In this document: piece by piece, positions 1-7,190 of the stretch
Position numbering within the stretch: the first letter of the stretch is position 1
Layout of the letters: each line of letters starts with the position of its first letter
Assembly (NCBI GenBank): GCA_002726235.1
Contig: PBSN01000004.1
Location: forward strand, 101,279-140,569
DNA length: 39,291 bases
From: Nitrospiraceae bacterium
GTDB lineage: Bacteria; Nitrospirota; Nitrospiria; Nitrospirales; UBA2166
Direction: 5' to 3'
Notes under the pieces: generated by a model
Seen by the model: only the letters and a program-made list of their open reading frames with translations
Told to the model about the DNA's origin: nothing
Databases searched by the model: none
Position numbers and translations under genes: made by a program

Positions 1-871
1 GATTGTGATCAAGTACGGTGGACGTGCGATGGTGGACCCAACTTTGAAGGAAGGTTTTGCGCGGGATGTGGTGTTGATGAAGTTTGTGGGGATGCACCCG
101 ATCGTTGTTCATGGGGGCGGGCCACAGATTGACGGGATGCTCAAAAGGGTTGGATTAGAACCGAAGTTTCGTCATGGGATCCGTGTGACGGATCAGGCAA
201 CCATGGATGTGGTTGAAATGGTGTTGGGGGGGACAATCAATAAGGAGATTGCCTCACTCATCAGTCGCCATGGGGGGCAAGGGGTTGGGTTAAGTGGCAA
301 GGATGGGAACCTGATATCGGCACGGCCATTGACAAAAAATGAATGGGTCAAACGCATTGGGCGAGGCGCCGGTTTCTTTGAAGGTAAAGAGAAGGAAAAA
401 CAACAACGGTCGAAAACTCAGATATCTGAGTCTGAATATGGCATGGTTGGTGATGTTGACAGAGTCGATGTCCAGGTGTTGAGCCGTCTACAGGAGAGGG
501 AGAGCCGGTCCATTCCGGTTATTGCACCGATTGCTTCAGGTATTGATGGGAAGGTCTATAACATCAATGCTGATAGTGTCGCGGGTGCCATCGCCAGCGC
601 CTTGACAGCCGAAAAGCTTCTTATGCTTACGGATGTCCAGGGCATTCATGGAGCAAACGGCCAGCGTCTTGCACACTTGTCCCGAAAGGATATTGGCCAG
701 TTGGTCAAAAAGGACATTCTCAAGGATGGCATGCTCCCAAAGGTTCACGCATGTCTTGCGGCTCTGGAGGGAGGCGTACGGAAAGCCCATATTATTGACG
801 GCCGAGTTTCGCACGCGCTGTTGTTGGAAATTTTTACGGATGAGGGAATTGGAACGGAGATTGTCGCGTAG
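1..871 (+). CDS. argB: acetylglutamate kinase, 5' end outside the window
   Basis: N-acetyl-L-glutamate kinase phosphorylates N-acetylglutamate with ATP in the second step of arginine synthesis, in the cytoplasm. The reading frame is open from base 2 and begins IVIKYGGRAM, which matches the internal VVIKYGGNAM motif of the family, so the true start lies upstream and the GTG at 5 is not the start. HGGGP (about residues 36-40 of the visible part) and the C-terminal GTEIV ending are typical of the amino acid kinase fold. Between LISARPL and the conserved EYGMVGDV segment lies a charged Lys/Glu/Arg/Gln-rich stretch of about 30 residues (bases about 332-436) where most homologues have only a short turn. 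The call is firm; the role of the insert is unknown. Confidence 0.96.
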   Translation, partial: IVIKYGGRAMVDPTLKEGFARDVVLMKFVGMHPIVVHGGGPQIDGMLKRVGLEPKFRHGIRVTDQATMDVVEMVLGGTINKEIASLISRHGGQGVGLSGKDGNLISARPLTKNEWVKRIGRGAGFFEGKEKEKQQRSKTQISESEYGMVGDVDRVDVQVLSRLQERESRSIPVIAPIASGIDGKVYNINADSVAGAIASALTAEKLLMLTDVQGIHGANGQRLAHLSRKDIGQLVKKDILKDGMLPKVHACLAALEGGVRKAHIIDGRVSHALLLEIFTDEGIGTEIVA

Positions 872-1087
872 TGTAGTGTTTCACGAGTCTCTTCCCTTTG
901 ATTGCTATTCTAGACTTAACCTGGAACCGATGGTTTGTGAACTGGATTTCCGTTTTCGTGAGCATGATGGCTTTGCGATTCACGTGAGGAAGCGTGAGGG
1001 CTGACACCCTAGATGAGGATGCTTATCGCGGCAGGGTTTTGTTTTTCTGCTGTCGTGAGGGTGGGGATGTTTGTTGGGTGACACATG

Positions 1088-1318
1088 TTACAGCTCGAGG
1101 CAGGTGGTGGTTTTTGTAATTCCTTCGACGCAACGGATTCGTGCAAGAGTTTCATCTCGTAACTCTTGAAGAGTTTCTACTTCGACTCTGACGATTAAGT
1201 CGTGGTCGCCACAGACCGTATAGACCTTCTGTACCCCAGTGATACGGCTCAAGGTTTGCTGACAGCTTCTGGTATGGTCGCCAACGACGTCAACGAGAAT
1301 AAATGCACCTAATGCCAT
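1088..1318 (-). CDS. stand-alone Lrp/AsnC ligand-binding (RAM) domain protein
   Basis: This 76-residue protein consists only of the alpha/beta ligand-binding and oligomerisation domain found at the C-terminus of Lrp/AsnC regulators. It starts MALGAFILVDV and contains the typical GVQKVYTVCGDHDLIVRVEV segment in the middle. There is no helix-turn-helix, so it cannot bind DNA by itself. Members of this group are thought to sense amino acids or to pair with full-length Lrp proteins, but its partner is unknown here. A GGGAGG ribosome site (bases 1325-1330, complement) lies 6 bases before the ATG. It is convergent with argB and divergent from the midA-nuo operon, so the roughly 140-base gap 1319-1462 probably carries both promoters. 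Confidence 0.85.
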   Translation of the reverse strand: MALGAFILVDVVGDHTRSCQQTLSRITGVQKVYTVCGDHDLIVRVEVETLQELRDETLARIRCVEGITKTTTCLEL

Positions 1319-1462
1319 GCCATGCCTCCCGCGCTGTGTAAAAGTTGTACTAGTAGGTATTACGCTAACAGGCGCGTAAATTTCGAGTCAAGAGAGGTGG
1401 CTCACAAAACGAATTGGGAAAAGCAGTTGGGATGGAATTAGGGCGGGGTTTAGTCATAAAAA

Positions 1463-2692
1463 ATGAGTTCTAAGAGCCATCAGACAACCGAACGGGCCAA
1501 ACTTGGATCACCAGCCATCGACGGCGAATTTTGCAATCTCCCGTTGGTTAAAAAGATGAGCGATGAGATTATGCGCAAGGGCCCGATTGACTTTGCGAAG
1601 TTCATGGCGATGGCCCTATACGATTCAGCATATGGCTATTATGAGTCGGGTGGCACTCTTGGATGGAAAGGTGATTTTTATACCAGTGAAGATCTCCATC
1701 CCATTTACGGCGAGATGCTTGGACGGCAGCTGATTGAGGCATCGGAGCTAATTGCCCATAATGGGCCTGTCACAATTGTAGAAATGGGGCCAGGAAGGGG
1801 AACGCTGTGTCGGGACATTCTCACGTTTCTTGGGCGCGAGATCCCCCAAATTCGGTCGAGACTTCGCTATGTGCTGATTGAGCGAAGCGCCAAGATGCTT
1901 GAGCACCAGCGCAATCTGCTGCGGCCTTTCTTGTCGGCGGGTTGGCCAGTATCGTGGTGTAGTGGACTCGCTACCTTCCTTCCGCAAGGAATTGAGGGGA
2001 TTATTTTCTCGAATGAACTTATCGACGCGTTTCCGGTCCACCGCATCATTATTCGCAACGGCCTGCTCAGAGAGTGTTTTGTGTCCTACGAGCATGACCG
2101 ATTTGTGGAGTGCGAAGGTGACCCATCCGTTGCGGTTGCGGATTATGTTCGACGTTTCATTTATGAGCAGGGGATTACGCTTGGGGAGGGAATGCGCACC
2201 GAGGTTAACTTGGACGCTGTTGATTGGATGCAATCAGTTGCTGGGGTGTTGAAGAAGGGTATTGTGATGACGGTTGACTATGGTTATCCTGCACATGAAT
2301 TGTACAGTTCTCAACGGTCCCATGGCACCTTGTTGTGCTATGTCCGGCATCGCATTTCAGACAATCCCTATACTGGTGTGGGGCATCAGGATATGACTGC
2401 TCATGTCAACTTTACTGCGTTGGCGACCGTGGGGCAGGACAGAGGGTTAGATGTGACGGGTTTTACCAATCAGCAAAGTTTTCTTCTTGGATTAGGCGTT
2501 GCAGAGAAAACCACTGAATCCAATGAGGAATTCATTGCTCGACTGATTCATCCTGAAGGCTTGGGGAGGACACATAAGGTGCTTATTCAGCATACTGGAA
2601 TGCCCCTTCCAGCCCTGTCGGGACTGAAATATCGGCCATTTTTCGATTCGTCTTTATTTGGTGAAGGTGGGGTGCATCATGTTGGTGGGTGA
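1463..2692 (+). CDS. MidA/NDUFAF7-family class I SAM-dependent methyltransferase
   Basis: A 409-residue member of the COG1565/DUF185 family of S-adenosylmethionine-dependent methyltransferases. The SAM-binding motif I reads EMGPGRGTL (residues about 107-115), and the upstream block FMAMALYDSAYGYY followed by GDFYTSE is a family hallmark. The mitochondrial homologue NDUFAF7 symmetrically dimethylates an arginine of NDUFS2 (the NuoD homologue) and is needed for complex I assembly; Dictyostelium MidA is its orthologue. The last 14 bases overlap the preferred start of nuoA, so this is the first gene of the nuo operon. That linkage makes NuoD the most likely substrate, which is inference. The N-terminus carries about 30 residues before the conserved core. 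ATG 1463 has only a weak ribosome site, and the ATG at 1556 is an alternative. Confidence 0.9.
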   Translation: MSSKSHQTTERAKLGSPAIDGEFCNLPLVKKMSDEIMRKGPIDFAKFMAMALYDSAYGYYESGGTLGWKGDFYTSEDLHPIYGEMLGRQLIEASELIAHNGPVTIVEMGPGRGTLCRDILTFLGREIPQIRSRLRYVLIERSAKMLEHQRNLLRPFLSAGWPVSWCSGLATFLPQGIEGIIFSNELIDAFPVHRIIIRNGLLRECFVSYEHDRFVECEGDPSVAVADYVRRFIYEQGITLGEGMRTEVNLDAVDWMQSVAGVLKKGIVMTVDYGYPAHELYSSQRSHGTLLCYVRHRISDNPYTGVGHQDMTAHVNFTALATVGQDRGLDVTGFTNQQSFLLGLGVAEKTTESNEEFIARLIHPEGLGRTHKVLIQHTGMPLPALSGLKYRPFFDSSLFGEGGVHHVGG

Positions 2693-3065
2693 AAGCATTC
2701 CGGTCAATTACGTACCGATTGCAATTTTTGCCATCATCGCGTTTGTCTTTGGGCTCGTCACGTTGACCGTTGGTCAACTCGTTCGCCCTTCTCACCCATA
2801 CCACGCAAAATTAAGCGTGTATGAAAGCGGTGCGACTGTTTTTTCTGATGCACGGGTGAAAATTCCGATGCGCTACTACGTGATCGCAATGTTGTTTGTG
2901 ATTTTTGATATCGAAGTGATCTTCTTGTACCCGTGGGCAGTCGTGTATGATACGCTCGGTGTCCTTGGTCTCGTGGAAATGGCTGTTTTTATTATGATTT
3001 TGCTCGTTGGATATGCGTACGCTTGGAAGAAGGGGGTTTTGGATTGGGACGAACTAGACGGCTGA
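2679..3065 (+). CDS. nuoA: NADH-quinone oxidoreductase subunit A
   Basis: NuoA/ND3 is a small three-helix membrane subunit at the junction between the hydrophilic arm and the membrane arm of complex I. The first helix (around [13 protein letters not shown]), the loop with YESG and [13 protein letters not shown], and the [16 protein letters not shown] helix are all present, giving the usual three segments in 128 residues. The loop has Ser where many homologues have Cys (YECG), a common bacterial variant. The ATG at 2679 is chosen because AGGTGGGG lies just upstream; it overlaps the methyltransferase stop by 14 bases, implying coupled translation. A TTG or GTG start at 2658 or 2661 is possible but would add only a few atypical residues. 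Confidence 0.95.
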   Translation: MLVGESIPVNYVPIAIFAIIAFVFGLVTLTVGQLVRPSHPYHAKLSVYESGATVFSDARVKIPMRYYVIAMLFVIFDIEVIFLYPWAVVYDTLGVLGLVEMAVFIMILLVGYAYAWKKGVLDWDELDG

Positions 3066-3078
3066 GGAACTCATCATA

Positions 3079-3558
3079 ATGGGATACCTGAATCGACAAC
3101 TTGACGCCAATATCATCACCACAAACATTGATGCGGTCGTTAACTGGGCGAGAAAGTCGTCACTCTGGCCTATGAGCTTTGGGCTTGCGTGTTGTGCAAT
3201 CGAGATGATGGCAGCGGTGTCCTCACGTTACGATATGGATCGGTTTGGTGCGGGTGTGTTTCGTGCGTCCCCTCGGCAGGCAGATCTCATGATCGTTGCT
3301 GGTACCGTTTGTCGGAAGATGGCCCCAGTTATTCGGCGAATTTACGATCAAATGGCTGAGCCACGATATGTCATCTCTATGGGTTCGTGTGCGACGTCAG
3401 GAAACCACTATAACAGTTACAGTGTTGTCCAGGGGGTGGATCAATTCCTTCCGGTCGATGTCTATGTCCCGGGGTGCCCACCGCGGCCGGAGGCCCTGTT
3501 GGATGGCCTTCTCAAGTTACAACAGAAATTGCAGAAAGAACGCGTGCTGGTGAAATAA
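3079..3558 (+). CDS. nuoB: NADH-quinone oxidoreductase subunit B
   Basis: NuoB/PSST carries cluster N2, the last iron-sulfur centre before quinone. The 159-residue protein has the four expected ligands: the tandem CC at 38-39, Cys104 in ISMGSC and Cys133 in [10 protein letters not shown]. The quinone-site segment around [10 protein letters not shown] is also conserved. An extra cysteine, Cys78 (GTVCRKM), stands where Thr is usual (GTVT); it is not expected to be a ligand. A GAGGA ribosome site (3064-3068), overlapping the nuoA stop, lies 10 bases before the ATG. The gene sits between nuoA (13-base gap) and the nuoCD fusion (2-base gap). Confidence 0.98.
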   Translation: MGYLNRQLDANIITTNIDAVVNWARKSSLWPMSFGLACCAIEMMAAVSSRYDMDRFGAGVFRASPRQADLMIVAGTVCRKMAPVIRRIYDQMAEPRYVISMGSCATSGNHYNSYSVVQGVDQFLPVDVYVPGCPPRPEALLDGLLKLQQKLQKERVLVK

Positions 3559-3560
3559 AC

Positions 3561-5327
3561 ATGCATCCCGTTTGTGAAGCCGTCCAGAAGGTCTTTCCTG
3601 AAGTTGTGCTGGGCGTGAGTGTGGACTACCAGACACCTACGATTGAGGTTCATCGAGATGGCCTTATTTCCGTGGCGACATTTCTCAAGGAAAATAGTGA
3701 TTTGGACTTTAACCACATCACCGATATTTGTTCCGTCGATTATCCGGAAGACGATGAGCGGTTCGAGGTCGTATATTTTCTGCATTCGTTGCCACATCGA
3801 CAACGGGTAGTTATCAAGACTAAGTTGTTGGAAGCCGACCCTTCTGTCGAATCGGTTACTTCGATATGGCGGGGAGCAAACTTTTTGGAACGGGAAGTTT
3901 ATGACCTCATGGGCATTTGCTTTAAGAACCATCCGGGCCTTCGGCGGATCTTGCTTCCCGAGGATTATGATGAAGGGCACCCACTTAGAAAAGATTTTCC
4001 GACGGAAGGAAAAGGATGGCGTTGTTCATTTGACTTCTTTCCCGACCTTAACGAGCAACCGAGGTCCGAGATTGATCATGATGCGGCGGAACACGAACGG
4101 CAAGTGTTTGTGCGGTCAAATGGGGAAAGTGGTCATCGTGGGGTATCTGGTGGTCTGCAGCGCGAAGAAGAGTTTTTGCTCAATATGGGGCCGCAGCATC
4201 CGGCGACTCATGGCGTTCTGCGAGTTGTGCTTACGCTTGAGGGAGAGCGAATCGCCAAAGCCACCGTTGATGCGGGGTATCTTCACCGTGGCGTGGAGAA
4301 GTTAGCCGAAGGCCTCACCTACGGCCAGATCATACCGCATACCGACCGATTGGATTACGTCTGTGCTATGGCGAACAATTATGCCTATGTTCGATCGGTT
4401 GAGATGCTTCTTGGATTGGCGGTGCCTGATCGCTCAGAATACATTAGGACGATTGTTGCGGAAATGCAGCGGATTATTGGACATCTTTTTTGGCTCGGAA
4501 CTCAGGCTCTTGATATTGGCGCGATGACGGTCTTTTTCTGGACTTTCCGTGAGCGCGAAGAATTGTTGGATATGTTCGAGGTGCTTTGTGGCGCGCGGCT
4601 GACGCTGAACTATTTTCGCGTTGGAGGAGTTGATAGAGACTTCAAACCTGACCTTGTGGCACGATTGTCACGCTTTCTCGATGCGTTCCCAAGCCATATC
4701 GATGAATATGACATCCTGTTGGCAAATAATCGAATTTGGCTTGCTCGAACCAAAGACGTTGCCGTGATTTCCGCGGAAGACGCGATCAATTTTGGCTTAA
4801 CCGGTCCGGTGATTCGAGGATCAGGTGTTGCATATGATGTGCGAAAATTCAGTCCGTACGGTGCTTATGGGGATGTTGAGTGGGATGTTCCGGTCGGAAA
4901 GTGCGGTGATACCTATGATCGCTATTGGGTTCGGATGGAGGAGATGAGGCAGTGTTGTCGAATCATCCGACAGTGCCTCGATCGACTTCCGAATGGTCCA
5001 ATTATGGCTGATGCGCCCGACATTGTTCCGCCACCTAAGGAAAACGTCATGCGGGATATGCAAAGCCATATTCACCATTTTGTTTTGTTCACTCACGGGT
5101 TTCATCCTCCGGCCGGTGCTGTCTACTGTCCCACCGAGTCGCCAAAAGGTGAACTCGGATTCTATATTGTCAGTGATGGGAGTGCGCGTCCATACCGAAT
5201 GAAAATTCGATCACCTTCGTTTATCCACTTGGGAGCGCTTGATCACATGTCGAGAGGGTACTTAGTATCAGACCTTGTTACTGTGTTTGGAACATATGAC
5301 GTGGTGATGGGAGAGTGTGATCGCTAG
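3561..5327 (+). CDS. nuoCD: NADH-quinone oxidoreductase fused subunits C and D
   Basis: A single 588-residue chain joins NuoC (30 kDa subunit, residues about 1-165) to NuoD (49 kDa subunit, about 203-588) through a charged linker. The NuoC part ends in EREVYDLMGI followed by GHPLRKDFP. NuoD begins at LLNMGPQHPATHG and ends with the standard VFGTYDVVMGECDR. NuoD forms the quinone pocket with NuoB. Arg243, in GYLHRG (codon 4287-4289), aligns with human NDUFS2 Arg118 (mature Arg85), the residue dimethylated by NDUFAF7, whose homologue heads this operon. ATG 3561 lies 2 bases after nuoB and gives a normal NuoC N-terminus; the frame stays open upstream to 3474 inside nuoB, but that extension does not look like NuoC. 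The same C-D fusion is known from E. coli. Confidence 0.97.
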   Translation: MHPVCEAVQKVFPEVVLGVSVDYQTPTIEVHRDGLISVATFLKENSDLDFNHITDICSVDYPEDDERFEVVYFLHSLPHRQRVVIKTKLLEADPSVESVTSIWRGANFLEREVYDLMGICFKNHPGLRRILLPEDYDEGHPLRKDFPTEGKGWRCSFDFFPDLNEQPRSEIDHDAAEHERQVFVRSNGESGHRGVSGGLQREEEFLLNMGPQHPATHGVLRVVLTLEGERIAKATVDAGYLHRGVEKLAEGLTYGQIIPHTDRLDYVCAMANNYAYVRSVEMLLGLAVPDRSEYIRTIVAEMQRIIGHLFWLGTQALDIGAMTVFFWTFREREELLDMFEVLCGARLTLNYFRVGGVDRDFKPDLVARLSRFLDAFPSHIDEYDILLANNRIWLARTKDVAVISAEDAINFGLTGPVIRGSGVAYDVRKFSPYGAYGDVEWDVPVGKCGDTYDRYWVRMEEMRQCCRIIRQCLDRLPNGPIMADAPDIVPPPKENVMRDMQSHIHHFVLFTHGFHPPAGAVYCPTESPKGELGFYIVSDGSARPYRMKIRSPSFIHLGALDHMSRGYLVSDLVTVFGTYDVVMGECDR

Positions 5328-5339
5328 ACGGATGTTGGT

Positions 5340-7175
5340 ATGTTCTCCGCTGAAGCAAAAAAACAGATTTCCACCATTCTGAAACGTTATCCGATCAAAG
5401 CGTCTGCCCTTCTTCCACTACTGAATCTTGCTCAAGAGGAAGAGGGTTCGGTGTCTGAGGACAGTATGCGTGAGATTGCCAAGTTGCTTGATCTCACGCC
5501 TCCCAAGGTGTACGAGGTTGCCACCTTTTACACAATGTTGAATCTTAAACCGATTGGCCGGTTCCATCTTCAGGTGTGCAAATCCTTGATGTGTGCTCTG
5601 GGAGGATCGGAGACATTGCTCCAGTGGATTTATAAGGAATTAGGGATTAAACCCGGTGAAACTACGCAAGACGGCATGTTTACCCTGAGCACGGTTGAGT
5701 GTCTCGCTTCGTGTGGAACGGCACCGATGATGCAGGTGAATAATGATTACTTCGAACGCCTGACACACGAAAAGGTTCGTCAGATTTTTGAGGATCTTCG
5801 GACCGCCGGGAAATGCTTGCTTGCAACTGGACCCTTTCGGTGGCCAGAACCAGTTGGATTAATGACGGCATTTGAGAGAGTCCTGCTGAAGAATATGGAT
5901 ATGCCAGGCTATTCTGGATCATTGAAGGACTATGAAGGAGCTGGTGGCTATAAGGCTATTCAGGCTGTCCTTGGGAAGATGAAGCCAGGCGATCTCATTG
6001 ATATCGTCAAACGATCTGGTTTGCGTGGGCGCGGAGGAGCAGGGTTTCCAACAGGCGTCAAATGGGGGTTTATTCCGAAAGACTCTCCGGGATCGAAATA
6101 TTTGTGTTGTAACGCTGATGAGAGTGAGCCTGGAACGTTTAAAGACCGCCAGCTTATAGAACGTGATCCTCACCAAATGCTTGAGGGCGTTATTCTTGGG
6201 TGTTATGCGATAGGGGCAAAGGTCAGCTACATCTATATTCGTGGTGAGTTTATTCTTGGGGCAAAGATTCTGGAGAAGGCGCTTGCCGAGGCCTACAAAG
6301 CAGGATATTTGGGTATGAATATCTTGGGTTCCGGCTTCGATCTTGATGTGTATGTCCATCGAGGGGCGGGAGCCTACATCTGTGGCGAGGAAACTGCCTT
6401 GCTGGAATCTCTTGAAGGTAAGCGAGGAAAACCACGAACCAAACCGCCTTTTCCGGCAATCTCTGGACTGTATGGAAAGCCGACGGTCATTAATAATGTC
6501 GAGACCCTGTCAAACATCCCACATATTGTAAATCGAGGGCCGGAGTGGTTTATGTCCATCGGTTCACCGCCGAAGAGTCCAGGGACAAGGATATTTTCTC
6601 TCAGTGGGCATATAGCACGGCCTGGAAATTATGAAGTTCCCATGGGGATTACCATACGGGAGATGCTTGAAGACTGTGGGGGAGGAATGCGAGATGGGAA
6701 GAAACTCAAAGCCATTATCCCTGGAGGGGCCTCCGCTGCTTTCCTGACCGAGAAACACCTCGATGCCAAACTAGATTTCGAGGGGATTGCCAACGCAGAA
6801 TCAATGCTGGGATCAGGCGCGATCACCTTTATGAATGAAGATACATGTATGGTGTGGGCGGCAGAGCGACTCCTAGAGTTTTTTCACCACGAATCATGTG
6901 GCAAGTGTACTCCATGTCGTGAAGGGAGCATGTGGTTGCTTCAAATCCTTCATCGAATAGAGTCAGGGCAGGGAAGAAATGAAGATCTTGATCTTCTGTC
7001 AAGGTTATGCGGCAATATTACAGGACAAACCGTTTGTGCCTTTGGCGATGCTGAAATTGCGCCGATTATCAGTACGCTCAAACATTTTCGACATGAATAT
7101 GAGGCGCATATTCGAGATGGACATTGTCCGTATCGCAGTAAACACGTAGCATTGGTCGGTATCGGAACCTCGTAG
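5340..7175 (+). CDS. nuoEF: NADH-quinone oxidoreductase fused subunits E and F
   Basis: One 611-residue chain combines NuoE (24 kDa, residues about 1-155) with NuoF (51 kDa, about 170-600), which together form the NADH-oxidising tip of complex I. The NuoE part has the thioredoxin-like [2Fe-2S] ligands Cys80, Cys85, Cys121 and Cys125. The NuoF part has the FMN/NADH segment RGRGGAGFPTG (229-239), GAGAYICGEETAL (343-355), and the N3 [4Fe-4S] ligands Cys520, Cys523 and Cys526 (ESCGKCTPC) plus Cys566. The frame is continuous and both halves are complete, so this is a true fusion. It implies fixed 1:1 stoichiometry of the tip subunits. The ribosome site before ATG 5340 is weak; the gene lies 12 bases after nuoCD. 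Confidence 0.96.
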   Translation: MFSAEAKKQISTILKRYPIKASALLPLLNLAQEEEGSVSEDSMREIAKLLDLTPPKVYEVATFYTMLNLKPIGRFHLQVCKSLMCALGGSETLLQWIYKELGIKPGETTQDGMFTLSTVECLASCGTAPMMQVNNDYFERLTHEKVRQIFEDLRTAGKCLLATGPFRWPEPVGLMTAFERVLLKNMDMPGYSGSLKDYEGAGGYKAIQAVLGKMKPGDLIDIVKRSGLRGRGGAGFPTGVKWGFIPKDSPGSKYLCCNADESEPGTFKDRQLIERDPHQMLEGVILGCYAIGAKVSYIYIRGEFILGAKILEKALAEAYKAGYLGMNILGSGFDLDVYVHRGAGAYICGEETALLESLEGKRGKPRTKPPFPAISGLYGKPTVINNVETLSNIPHIVNRGPEWFMSIGSPPKSPGTRIFSLSGHIARPGNYEVPMGITIREMLEDCGGGMRDGKKLKAIIPGGASAAFLTEKHLDAKLDFEGIANAESMLGSGAITFMNEDTCMVWAAERLLEFFHHESCGKCTPCREGSMWLLQILHRIESGQGRNEDLDLLSRLCGNITGQTVCAFGDAEIAPIISTLKHFRHEYEAHIRDGHCPYRSKHVALVGIGTS

Positions 7176-7190
7176 GGACTCTAACCCAAT

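Noticed and set aside
633-1004. Plus-strand open frame of 123 codons overlapping the end of argB
   Set aside because: It lies mostly in argB in another frame, has no ribosome site, and its peptide resembles no family; the part after 871 is short and unremarkable.
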